NCBI RefSeq assembly: GCF_902859825.1 | Contig: NZ_CADIKB010000007.1 | Span: forward strand, 124,001 to 188,000 | From: Paraburkholderia phenoliruptrix | Lineage (GTDB): Bacteria; Pseudomonadota; Gammaproteobacteria; Burkholderiales; Burkholderiaceae | Direction: 5' to 3' | DNA length: 64,000 bases | In this document: piece after piece, positions 17,418 through 25,735 of the stretch | How the letters are laid out: every line of letters begins with the position of its first letter | Numbering within the stretch: position 1 is the first letter of the stretch | Position numbers and translations under genes: made by a program | The notes under the pieces: generated by a model | Database searches by the model: none | What the model saw: the letters and a program-made list of their open reading frames with translations, nothing else | What the model was told of the DNA's origin: nothing

Positions 17418-17908
17418 GCGCGATGAACCCGACGCGAAGCACCGAAGAACTGTTGCAACAGCCGATTGAAGTGATCATCCCGCATCGCGGCACCATGCTG
17501 CTGATCGACGCCGTCAGCGCTTTCGGCGAAGAGACGCTGAGCGCTCGCGCCACCGTGCATGCCGACGCGTGGTACGCGGACCCGCAAGGCGCAATGCCCG
17601 CATGGATCGGCATCGAACTGATGGCGCAGGCTATCGCCGCGCACGTCGCCCTGGTGGCGATGCGCGGCGGCGGCCGCGCGCGCCCCGGCGTGCTGCTCGG
17701 CTCGCGCAGCTTCAAGGCGCTGCAGCCGTCGTTCGCACGCGGCGCGCAACTGCTGATTCACGTGACGGAGTTGCTGCGCAGCGAGGAAGGACACGGTGCA
17801 TACGAATGCACGATTCACGACGGCGACATACTGTGCGCCGAGGCTGTGATCAAGGTGTTCCAGCCGTTCAATTTTCAGTCATTCATCGAGGGGAGTTTCA
17901 GTTCATGA
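17414..17908 (+). CDS. Hot-dog 3-hydroxyacyl-ACP dehydratase (APE)
   Basis: A 164-residue hot-dog dehydratase of the ApeP type, with IIPHRGTMLLIDAV near the N-terminus and GIELMAQAIAAH as the central helix. In studied APE systems this protein pairs with the ApeI dehydratase, which here is the C-terminal domain of the ligase fusion at 7675-9369. Starts at 17414 (ATGA overlap) and 17423 are both possible. Confidence 0.88.
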   Translation: MSAMNPTRSTEELLQQPIEVIIPHRGTMLLIDAVSAFGEETLSARATVHADAWYADPQGAMPAWIGIELMAQAIAAHVALVAMRGGGRARPGVLLGSRSFKALQPSFARGAQLLIHVTELLRSEEGHGAYECTIHDGDILCAEAVIKVFQPFNFQSFIEGSFSS

Positions 17909-18630
17909 GCCGGCGTGTTCTCGTTACCGGCGCAAGCCGCGGCATCGGCCGCGCGATTGCGTACCAGTTGGCCGCCGACGGCTTCGCGGTCTCCGTGCAT
18001 TGCCGCACGGGACGCGCCGAAGCCGAAGCAGTCGCAACGGGCATCGCCGCGCAGGGCGGCGCCGCGCGCGTGCTGCAGTTCGATGTGCGCGAGCGCGCGG
18101 TGTGCCGCGAGGTGCTCGAAGCGGACGTCGCGGCCAACGGTCCCTACTACGGCATCGTGTGCAGCGCAGGCGTGACGCGCGACGCCGCCTTTCCCGCGCT
18201 CACCGACGAAGACTGGGACGTGGTGATCGAGACCGGCCTCGACTCGTTCTACAACGTCGTGCATCCGCTCACCATGCCGATGGTGCGCGCGCGCAAGGGC
18301 GGGCGCATTGTCACCATTGCGTCGGTGTCGGGGGTGATGGGCAACCGCGGCCAGGTGAACTACAGCGCGGCGAAGGCGGGACTGATCGGCGCGACCAAGG
18401 CGCTCGCCGTCGAACTGGCCACGCGCAACATCACCGTCAATTGCGTGGCACCCGGTCTGATTGAAACCGGCATGCTTGACGAAATGCCGCTCGAGCAGGC
18501 GCTCAAAACAGTGCCGATGAACCGCGTCGGTCAGCCTGCTGAAGTGGCGTCGGTGGTCAGCTTCCTGATGTCGGACGCGGCCTCGTATGTCACGCGCCAG
18601 GTGATCGGCGTGAACGGCGGAATGATCTGA
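17905..18630 (+). CDS. 3-oxoacyl-ACP reductase, FabG type (APE)
   Basis: A 241-residue short-chain dehydrogenase with the NADPH motif TGASRGIG (residues 8-15) and the catalytic Ser/Tyr/Lys in IASVSGVMGNRGQVNYSAAK. It reduces the beta-keto group in each polyene elongation round (ApeQ role). Its ATG overlaps the dehydratase stop (ATGA) and its TGA shares a base with the ATG of the next KS. Confidence 0.92.
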   Translation: MSRRVLVTGASRGIGRAIAYQLAADGFAVSVHCRTGRAEAEAVATGIAAQGGAARVLQFDVRERAVCREVLEADVAANGPYYGIVCSAGVTRDAAFPALTDEDWDVVIETGLDSFYNVVHPLTMPMVRARKGGRIVTIASVSGVMGNRGQVNYSAAKAGLIGATKALAVELATRNITVNCVAPGLIETGMLDEMPLEQALKTVPMNRVGQPAEVASVVSFLMSDAASYVTRQVIGVNGGMI

Positions 18631-19856
18631 TGAAGCGCGTCGTCATTACCGGCATGGGCGGCGTCACGGCACTCGGCGATAACTGGACTGCCATCGAAGC
18701 GCGCCTGAAAGGCGGCGTGAATGCGGTGCGGCGCATGCCCGAGTGGGATTACTTCGAATCCTTGCATACGCGGCTCGCGTGTCCGTTGCCCGAGTTCGCT
18801 ACGCCCGCGCATTATCCGCGCAAGAAGACCCGTTCCATGGGGCCCGTGTCGCTCTATTCGGTGCGCGCGAGCGAACTGGCGCTCGCCGATGCGGGCCTTG
18901 CCGACGACGCCGGCATCAAGGACGGCCGCATGGGCGTCGCCTACGGTTCGTCGTCGGGTTCCGTGCAGCCGATTCGCGCATTTGGCACGATGCTCGAAAC
19001 CGGCTCGATGAGCGACGTCACGTCGAACAGCTATGTGCAGATGATGCCGCACACCACGGCCGTCAACGTGAGCCTCTTCTGGGATCTGAAAGGCCGCATC
19101 ATTCCGACCTCGTGCGCGTGCGCGTCGGGCAGCCAGGCGATCGGTTACGCGTATGAAGCCATCCAGACCGGCAAGCAGACGCTGATGCTCGCCGGCGGCG
19201 CCGAAGAGTTGTCGGGGCCCGCCGTCGCCGTATTCGACGCGTTGTATGCGACGAGCACGCGCAACGACGACCCGCAATTGACGCCGCGTCCGTTCGACGC
19301 TGCGCGCGACGGCCTCGTGGTCGGCGAAGGCGCTGCAACGCTGGTGCTCGAGGAATACGAACACGCGCTCGCGCGCGGCGCGCGGATTCACGCGGAGATT
19401 GTCGGCTTTGGCTGCAATTCGGACGGCGCACACATGACGCAGCCGACCGCGGAAACCATGGCGCTCGCCATGCAGCTTGCGCTGCGAGACGCACAGTTGC
19501 CGCCCGAGGCCATCGAGTATGTGAACGCGCACGGCACCTCGACGGACCGCGGCGATGTTGCCGAAAGTCACGCCACGGCGCAGACCTTTGGCGAGCGCAT
19601 GCCGATCAGTTCGCTGAAAAGCTACGTGGGCCACACGCTCGGCGCGTGCGGCGCGCTCGAAGCCTGGTGGACCATCGAAATGATGAAGCGTAACTGGTAT
19701 GCGCCCACGCTCAATCTGCAGAACGTGGACCCGGCTTGCGCGCCGCTCGACTACATCGCCGGCATGGGGCGGGAAATCGACGCGGAACTCGTAATGAGCA
19801 ATAACTTTGCGTTCGGCGGCATCAATACGTCGTTGATTTTCAGGCGCGTTCGATGA
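18630..19856 (+). CDS. Beta-ketoacyl-ACP synthase 2, FabF type (APE)
   Basis: A 408-residue FabF-like condensing enzyme with Cys164 in SCACASGSQA, the first His in NAHGTSTDRGD and the second in SYVGHTLGACGA. It corresponds to the ApeR type. It probably performs the first or the iterative condensation on ACP-bound substrates. It overlaps the next KS by 4 nt (ATGA). Confidence 0.92.
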   Translation: MKRVVITGMGGVTALGDNWTAIEARLKGGVNAVRRMPEWDYFESLHTRLACPLPEFATPAHYPRKKTRSMGPVSLYSVRASELALADAGLADDAGIKDGRMGVAYGSSSGSVQPIRAFGTMLETGSMSDVTSNSYVQMMPHTTAVNVSLFWDLKGRIIPTSCACASGSQAIGYAYEAIQTGKQTLMLAGGAEELSGPAVAVFDALYATSTRNDDPQLTPRPFDAARDGLVVGEGAATLVLEEYEHALARGARIHAEIVGFGCNSDGAHMTQPTAETMALAMQLALRDAQLPPEAIEYVNAHGTSTDRGDVAESHATAQTFGERMPISSLKSYVGHTLGACGALEAWWTIEMMKRNWYAPTLNLQNVDPACAPLDYIAGMGREIDAELVMSNNFAFGGINTSLIFRRVR

Positions 19857-21094
19857 GCGTGCAGCTGCAACGCGTGGTCGTCACCGGCATGGGCATTGTG
19901 TCGTGCCTCGGCAACACGCTCGACGAAGTGTCGGCGGCATTGCGCGCGGGCAGCTCGCATATCGAGCGGATCGACGCATGGCGCGAACGCGGTTTCGGCT
20001 CGCAGGTCGCGGGCGTCGCCTCCGTTGCGAACGAGCCGCCGTTCGAGCGCAAGCTCGAACGCTTCATGGGCGACACCGCGCGCTTCGCGTGTCACGCCGC
20101 GAAGAAGGCAATCGACGACGCAGGGCTTGACGCCGCGATGCTGCGCTCGCCGCTGGCGGGCACGGTAATCGGTTCGGGCGTCGGCACCATGTCGAGCTAC
20201 GACACCGCCATGACGATTGCGCATACGCGCGGCGTCGAGAAAGTGCCGCCTTACACGGTGCCGCACGCAATGAGCAGCACGGCGTCGGCGAACGTCGCGC
20301 AGGTGTTCGGACTCGAAGGCGTCAGCTATTCGCCGTCGTCCGCGTGCACCACCTCCGCACTCGCGATCGGGCAGGCAATGCAGCTTATCCAGAGCGGGCG
20401 CCAGCAGATCGTGCTCGCGGGCGGCAGCGAGTGCCTGCACGACAACATGACGCTGATGTTCGACGCGATGGGCGCCTTGTCGCGGCGCTTCAACGACGCG
20501 CCGCAACGCGCATCGCGTCCCTATGACAGCGGGCGCGACGGCTTTGTGATCGCATCGGGCGGGGGTGTGCTCGTGCTCGAAGCGCTGGATCACGCGTTGG
20601 CGCGCGGCGCGCGCATTTACGCGGAGCTGACGGGATTCGGCGATTGCACCGATGCCGGCATGGTCACGCCGCGCGCGGCCGGCATCGCGCGTGCAATGCG
20701 GGTTGCACTGAGCGGGGCGCACGGCCAGCGTCCGGATTACATCAACACGCACGCGCCTTCCACGCCGCTTGGCGACATGGAGGAATTGTGCGCGTTGAAG
20801 CAGGTGTTCGGTGCCGGATCCGGGCATGACGTGCCGGCGTTTTCATCGACGAAGGGCATGACGGGGCATCCGCTCGGCGCATGCAGCGCACACGAGGCGA
20901 TCTACACACTGTTGATGATGCGCGACGGTTTTATCGCGGGGACCACGGGGATAGAAAGAGGGGAGCCGGAAATCGACGGCATGCCTCTCGTGCGCGAGAC
21001 GCGCGAGGCGCGCATTCGCACCGCGATGTCGGTCTCGTTCGGCTTCGGCGGAAGCTGTGCGGGTTTGATGTTCGAAGCGTGGCAAGGCGGCTGA
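19853..21094 (+). CDS. Beta-ketoacyl-ACP synthase 3, FabB-like (APE)
   Basis: A 413-residue condensing enzyme with an intact triad: Cys165 in SSACTTSALA, His in NTHAPSTPLGD and His in GMTGHPLGACSA. The PSSACTTSA context and overall pattern are closer to FabB than to FabF. The enterobacterial APE model has two KS enzymes plus the chain-length factor, so this is an extra third active KS. It is the last gene of the tightly overlapping run. Confidence 0.9.
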   Translation: MSVQLQRVVVTGMGIVSCLGNTLDEVSAALRAGSSHIERIDAWRERGFGSQVAGVASVANEPPFERKLERFMGDTARFACHAAKKAIDDAGLDAAMLRSPLAGTVIGSGVGTMSSYDTAMTIAHTRGVEKVPPYTVPHAMSSTASANVAQVFGLEGVSYSPSSACTTSALAIGQAMQLIQSGRQQIVLAGGSECLHDNMTLMFDAMGALSRRFNDAPQRASRPYDSGRDGFVIASGGGVLVLEALDHALARGARIYAELTGFGDCTDAGMVTPRAAGIARAMRVALSGAHGQRPDYINTHAPSTPLGDMEELCALKQVFGAGSGHDVPAFSSTKGMTGHPLGACSAHEAIYTLLMMRDGFIAGTTGIERGEPEIDGMPLVRETREARIRTAMSVSFGFGGSCAGLMFEAWQGG

Positions 21095-21129
21095 ACGGGC
21101 CGCAATTTTTAGAAACGAAGGTGATAAGA

Positions 21130-21567
21130 ATGAGAACAACGATGATGAAAAGAGCCTCAGTTCTGGGCGCATTGACGATAGCAGCCGCGACCCTCGCCGG
21201 CTGTGCGACGCAGGTGAAATCGCTGCCGCTCGCGGCGGCGGGCGGCGAATCGCGGGGCGGCGTGCCGGTGTATTTCGGGGAGCAGAGTCATCCTGCCGTG
21301 AAGAAGGAATTGGGGGATGTTTCGTACTCCGTGCGGATTGCCCGCAAGGTTGCCGGTCCCGACGACGCCTGCCGCGAAGCGCTCGGCGAAGCGCTCGGCA
21401 AGCTGCGCGCGGCCGCTCGCGAACGCAGCGCGAATGCGGTGATCGACGTCAAGACACGCTTTCACAGCAGCGAAAGCAACTCGACACGCGAGTTCACCTG
21501 CGGCGTGAGTCCGAGCGCGGCCGCCATCGCGGTGAGCGGCAGGCTGGTCACGCTGGAGGCGAACTGA
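21130..21567 (+). CDS. Lipoprotein of the family often mislabelled excinuclease ATPase subunit
   Basis: A 145-residue exported protein with a LAGC lipobox in the first 25 residues. Two Cys in the mature part (DACREALG and EFTCGVS) may form a disulfide. It shares the pattern YFGxQxHPAVK...C...NAVIDVKT...EFTCG with its downstream neighbour, so the two are tandem paralogs. Relatives accompany APE clusters and are often named excinuclease subunit in databases, which the sequence does not support. It starts 35 nt after the last KS, with AAGGTG upstream. Function unknown, probably periplasmic or outer membrane. Confidence 0.75.
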   Translation: MRTTMMKRASVLGALTIAAATLAGCATQVKSLPLAAAGGESRGGVPVYFGEQSHPAVKKELGDVSYSVRIARKVAGPDDACREALGEALGKLRAAARERSANAVIDVKTRFHSSESNSTREFTCGVSPSAAAIAVSGRLVTLEAN

Positions 21568-21636
21568 ACCTGAACGCGGTCGCGAAGCACGGGATACGCA
21601 GATCGTAAAACGCATAACAACCACGCAGGAGTATCA

Positions 21637-22089
21637 ATGAAACGTCATCTGATGTTCGTCACATCAATTGCATTTGCCGCTTCGTTCACCATGCTGAGTG
21701 CCGCGCCGGCCTTCGCGCGCGACACGGTCGGCAACTATCCGATCGAAGAAGCGCTGCACAGCGAGCCCGGCAAGGTCGGCGACGATATCGCACTGTATTT
21801 CGCGGGCCAGCATCATCCGGCCGTCGTGAAGACGATCGGCGAATTCGCGACGAACAAGAAGACCAATGCGTTCGGCAAGAGCGATGCTGCGGCCTGCCAG
21901 CATGTGTTCCTCTCGGCGGTGATCGAGTTGCAGGACCGTGCGCGCAAGGAAGGCGGCAACGCGGTGATCAACATCAAGAGCAACTACAAGAACGAAGTGC
22001 GCGAGAGCGCGACCGAGTTCACCTGCGGCGCAGGCGCGGTGATTGCCGGCGTCGCGCTAAAGGGCGATGTGGTCACGCTGCGCAAGTAA
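21637..22089 (+). CDS. Exported protein, paralog of the preceding lipoprotein
   Basis: A 150-residue periplasmic protein with a cleavable signal peptide (cut near AFA-RD, residue 27) and no lipobox. It shares with the gene before it the pattern LYFAGQHHPAVVK, a central Cys (AAACQHVF), GGNAVINIKS and EFTCGAG. Thus one paralog is lipid-anchored and the other soluble. A good AGGAG precedes the ATG. It may act with the pigment export proteins, but this is inference from position. Confidence 0.75.
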   Translation: MKRHLMFVTSIAFAASFTMLSAAPAFARDTVGNYPIEEALHSEPGKVGDDIALYFAGQHHPAVVKTIGEFATNKKTNAFGKSDAAACQHVFLSAVIELQDRARKEGGNAVINIKSNYKNEVRESATEFTCGAGAVIAGVALKGDVVTLRK

Positions 22090-22173
22090 GTCCGCCTGAA
22101 GGGGCCGGCCTGCTCGGCCCGGGAGCCGGCCTGAGAGCCGACCTGGCAGCGGGACTGGCTCAGCCGGTCTTCT

Positions 22174-22902
22174 TCAGTCCGCCTTTCTTGCCGCGACATT
22201 GACGAGCGTCTCGCGACGCTTGCCCGGTTGCGGACGAGAAAGGCCGAACCGTTCGAGCAGGCCGAAGTCTTTCGCGCGGCTCCACCACAGGTAAGGCAAA
22301 GAAACGTTGCGTTCGGTGAAACTGAAGCCGCCGCGACGGATCATGTCGAGATAGCCGTCCGCGCTTTTTTGCACATGCATCGGATGGCGAAAGAGAAGAC
22401 GGATCACCCACGACTTGATGTACGCGTCGGTGGATTCGGCGAACAACAGCACGCCGCCGGGCTTCAGCACGCGGCGGAACTCGGCGAGCGCGCGGTCCTG
22501 CTCGACGAGATGATGGAAGGTCTGATGGCAGAACACGATGTCGGCGCTGGCATCGGGCAGCGGCAGATCGGCGCAGTCGCCGTGCAGCAGTTCGATGTCG
22601 GCGATCCTGTCGCGGCACGCGTGCGCGGCATGGGCGGCGAGCGCAAGCGACGGCTCGTGATAGTCGATGCCGACAATGCGGCGCGGCTTGAACGCGTCGG
22701 CGAGCAGGCGAAACGAAATGCCCTGCCCGCAGCCCACGTCGACGATGACGGGCTGCGCAGGCAGCGGCGTGTCGATCAAACGCCTGAGGTCGTTGATGGC
22801 GACGCGCAGCACATGGTGTTCCCACGTGTGAGTGCGCAGGAACCAGATTCCGAATGCGGTTTCCGGCACGAAGGGCACGGTGGATGTGTGAGACGGCGAC
22901 AC
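22174..22902 (-). CDS. SAM-dependent class I methyltransferase
   Basis: A 242-residue methyltransferase. Motif I is VIVDVGCGQGISFRLL. It is followed by an acidic strand end (GIDYHE), GDCADLPLP and LKPGGVLLFAES, the Methyltransf_11 pattern. Start is the GTG at 22902, because GGGGAG lies 6 nt upstream; longer frames run into the divergent gene. In APE and xanthomonadin clusters such enzymes are candidates to O-methylate or C-methylate the aryl head. It is convergent with the APE operon and divergent from the halogenase-like gene. Confidence 0.85.
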   Translation of the reverse strand: MSPSHTSTVPFVPETAFGIWFLRTHTWEHHVLRVAINDLRRLIDTPLPAQPVIVDVGCGQGISFRLLADAFKPRRIVGIDYHEPSLALAAHAAHACRDRIADIELLHGDCADLPLPDASADIVFCHQTFHHLVEQDRALAEFRRVLKPGGVLLFAESTDAYIKSWVIRLLFRHPMHVQKSADGYLDMIRRGGFSFTERNVSLPYLWWSRAKDFGLLERFGLSRPQPGKRRETLVNVAARKAD

Positions 22903-22960
22903 GCAGGGCTCCCCGGGGAAGTGGTCTGTTCTGTTAGAGATGCAAGGTAACAAGGCGTAA

Positions 22961-22983
22961 GGATGCAGCGTAATGCTGCATCG
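22961..22983. promoter_or_regulatory. Inverted repeat between divergent methyltransferase and oxidoreductase genes
   Basis: Arms ATGCAGC and GCTGCAT separated by GTAAT, in the 105-bp space between the two divergent starts. It could be an operator controlling both genes. The partner regulator is unknown. Confidence 0.35.
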
Positions 22984-23007
22984 AGCAAGCAAACGATTGA
23001 GGCAAAC

Positions 23008-24255
23008 TTGAGTACACATGTCATGAAGCACACGGCGGTCGACGTCGTTATCATCGGCGCGGGGCCGGCCGGCGCGGTTGCCGCTGCGCTGTTGCGCCGC
23101 GCGGGCCGCTCGGTGCTCGTGCTGGAGCGGCAGCACTTTCCGCGCTTTTCGATCGGCGAGAGTCTGTTGCCGCAAAGCATGGCTTATCTCGAGGAAGCGG
23201 GCATGCTGCAAGCGGTGGTCGAAGCCGGGTTCCAGTACAAGAACGGCGCGCACTTCGTGTATCGCGATCAGTCGTCGTCGTTCGATTTCCGCGACAAGCA
23301 TTCGGCGGGGTGGGGCACGACGTATCAGGTCGAGCGCGCGGTGTTCGACGACATTCTGATTCGTTGCGCGGCGCAACAGGGCGCGGACGTGCGCTTCGGC
23401 CACACGGTGCAGGCGGTCCATACCGAAGGTGCCGAACCAGGCGTCGACGTGATCGACGAGAGCGGCCATGCTTATCGGATCGAAGCGCGCTTCGTATTCG
23501 ACGCAAGCGGTTTTGGCCGTGTGCTGCCGCGTCTTCTCAATCTGGAAGCGCCCACGCGCATGCCCACGCGAGCCGCGCTGTTTTCGCACGTCTACGACGG
23601 TCTGCCGCCCGCCGCGAGCGACCGCAACAAGATCTGCGTGGCCACGCATCCCGAGCGGCGCGACGTATGGTTCTGGATGATTCCGCTGGCGGGCGGTCGT
23701 TCGTCGGTCGGTTGCGTTGCGGAGTCGAGCTTTCTCGATGTACCGGAGAGCGAGCGCGAGGCGACGCTGCGCGCGCTGATCCAGAAAGAGCCGACGCTGA
23801 ACCGGCTGATCGGCGATGCGCCGTTCATGATGCCGGTGCGTCACATTGGCGGCTATTCGGCGAACGTCGAGCGTTTGCACGGGCCCGGTTATGCGCTGCT
23901 CGGCAATGCCGGCGAGTTCCTCGACCCAGTGTTCTCATCGGGCGTGACGATCGCGCTGCGCTCGGCGCATCTCGCGGTGCAGACCTTGAACCGTCAACTG
24001 GACGGCGAGCAGGTCGACTGGTCCGCACAGTACGACGTGCCGTTGCGCAAAGGCATCGACACGTTCCGCGCATTTGTCGAGCGCTGGTATACGGGCGAAT
24101 TGCAAGACATCATTTTCTATCCGGACCAGACGCCGTCGATTCGCCGCATGATCAGCGCAGTGCTCGCCGGCTACGCATGGGACGAATCGAACCCGTATGT
24201 CGCCGATCCGGTACGCAGGCTCAATGCGTTGCACGAGGTATGCATGCAGCGCTAA
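23008..24255 (+). CDS. Flavin-dependent halogenase-like oxidoreductase (APE-associated)
   Basis: About 415 residues. The FAD motif GAGPAGAVAA is followed by GESLLPQ. A conserved Lys lies in GFQYKNGAHF, the place of the catalytic Lys of flavin halogenases, and the halogenase signature WxWxIP is present as WFWMIP. This set is that of phenol/pyrrole-type flavin halogenases. It fits a cluster related to xanthomonadin, whose aryl head is brominated. It could still be a non-halogenating relative. I chose the TTG at 23008 because GAGG lies 5 nt upstream; the ATG at 23023 lacks a ribosome site and is the alternative. Confidence 0.8.
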   Translation: MSTHVMKHTAVDVVIIGAGPAGAVAAALLRRAGRSVLVLERQHFPRFSIGESLLPQSMAYLEEAGMLQAVVEAGFQYKNGAHFVYRDQSSSFDFRDKHSAGWGTTYQVERAVFDDILIRCAAQQGADVRFGHTVQAVHTEGAEPGVDVIDESGHAYRIEARFVFDASGFGRVLPRLLNLEAPTRMPTRAALFSHVYDGLPPAASDRNKICVATHPERRDVWFWMIPLAGGRSSVGCVAESSFLDVPESEREATLRALIQKEPTLNRLIGDAPFMMPVRHIGGYSANVERLHGPGYALLGNAGEFLDPVFSSGVTIALRSAHLAVQTLNRQLDGEQVDWSAQYDVPLRKGIDTFRAFVERWYTGELQDIIFYPDQTPSIRRMISAVLAGYAWDESNPYVADPVRRLNALHEVCMQR

Positions 24256-24273
24256 CGGCGCCGCCGCACATTC

Positions 24274-25641
24274 TCACGCGACAACGTGCGCGAGCCGCGC
24301 AGCGCGCGGCGCATGCGCGCGCACCTCGTCGCGGCGATGCACGCGCTTGCCGGCCGCATACGTTTCAAACACAGCGCGGTCGTCGCCGAGCAGCGCGAAC
24401 GCGAACAGCAGTTCTTCGAGCGATTCGGTGCGTGCCGTGCGGCGTGCGAGCAGCGGCGTCGCTTGCGGATCGAGCACGACGAAGTCGGCTTCCGACTGCG
24501 GCCTTAACGTGCCGACCTTGTCCGCGAGGTCGAGTGCTGCGGCGGCGCCCGCCGTCGCCAGATAAAACATGCGCGTGGCCGTCAGATGATGCCCCGTCAG
24601 GCGCGCGACCTTATGTGCTTCATTCATTGTCTGCAGCATCGAAAACGATGTGCCGCCTCCCACATCCGTTGCGAGCGCAACGGGCATGCCGGCTTCATCC
24701 GCCTTGTCGAAATCGAACAGGCCGCTGCCGAGAAACAGATTCGACGTCGGGCAATGCGACGCGACCGTGCCGGTTTGCGCCATGCGCCGGCGGTCTTCGG
24801 CGTCGAAGTGAATGCAGTGGCCGTACACCGCGCGGCGGCGCAGGAGCCCGTAATGATCGTAGATGTCCAGATAGCTGCGGTGGCCGGGGAACAGACTGTT
24901 GACCCACTTCACCTCATCGAGATTTTCCGCGACGTGGCTCTGGACGAACACATCCGCATGCTTGCGCGCCAGCACGCCGCACGCTTCCAGTTGCGCTTCC
25001 GTCGAAGTCGGCGCAAAACGCGGCGTGAGCGCATACAGTTGGCGGCCGCGGTTGTGCCAGCGGCCGATCAACTCCGCGCTGTCGTCGTAACCCGATTGCG
25101 CGGTGTCGCGCAGGAACTCGGGGCAGTTGCGGTCCATCAGCACTTTGCCCGCGACCATGCGCAGGTTGCGCGCCTCGCTCTCGGCGAAAAGCGCATCGGC
25201 GGATTGTTTGTGCACCGTGCAATACACGAGCGCCGTCGTGGTGCCGCAGGCCAGCAGCTCTTCGAGGAAGAAGCTCGCCGTGTCGCGCGCATAGGCTTCG
25301 TCGGTGAAGCGGCGCTCGGTCGGAAACGTATAGGTATCGAGCCATGGCAGCAGACCCGGCGCGGGCGACGCGATCATGTCGGTCTGCGGATAGTGAATGT
25401 GCGTGTCGATAAAGCCCGGCACGATCAGCTTGCCGCGCATGTCCTGCACCGGCGTGCCTGGCGCGAGCCGCGGCGCGAGCGCGGCATAGGCGCCCGTCGC
25501 GACGACGTGGCCGTCCTCGACGATCAGCAGGCCGTCTTCGTGGAAGACCGCCGCCTCGGGCGAGCGCGAGGGATCGCCGTTGAAGGTCAGCAATTGCGCG
25601 CGAAAGGCGGATTGCGCCGACGCTTGTGCAGAATGAGTCAT
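24274..25641 (-). CDS. guaD: Guanine deaminase
   Basis: A 455-residue amidohydrolase that converts guanine to xanthine. The zinc-binding HIHYPQTD follows GFIDT near residue 80, and the typical PWLDTYTFPTE segment of GuaD is present. Later ligands are in QSHVAEN, GHCIHF and ATDVGGGTSFSM. Start at 25641 (MTHSAQ). It is the last gene of a minus-strand purine breakdown run and feeds xanthine to the dehydrogenase encoded upstream. Confidence 0.95.
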   Translation of the reverse strand: MTHSAQASAQSAFRAQLLTFNGDPSRSPEAAVFHEDGLLIVEDGHVVATGAYAALAPRLAPGTPVQDMRGKLIVPGFIDTHIHYPQTDMIASPAPGLLPWLDTYTFPTERRFTDEAYARDTASFFLEELLACGTTTALVYCTVHKQSADALFAESEARNLRMVAGKVLMDRNCPEFLRDTAQSGYDDSAELIGRWHNRGRQLYALTPRFAPTSTEAQLEACGVLARKHADVFVQSHVAENLDEVKWVNSLFPGHRSYLDIYDHYGLLRRRAVYGHCIHFDAEDRRRMAQTGTVASHCPTSNLFLGSGLFDFDKADEAGMPVALATDVGGGTSFSMLQTMNEAHKVARLTGHHLTATRMFYLATAGAAAALDLADKVGTLRPQSEADFVVLDPQATPLLARRTARTESLEELLFAFALLGDDRAVFETYAAGKRVHRRDEVRAHAPRAARLAHVVA

Positions 25642-25735
25642 GGGAAAACCGTCTCCGAAATAAAAACTGCGCAGCGCGGGCGGCGTTCCTTCGGCATGCG
25701 TCTCGTGCCGCCCGCGCTGCAATACAACGGCGCCG

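Noticed and set aside
22903-23880. Long N-terminal extension of the methyltransferase frame
   Set aside because: It runs antisense through the halogenase-like gene; the GTG at 22902 with GGGGAG fits the family length.
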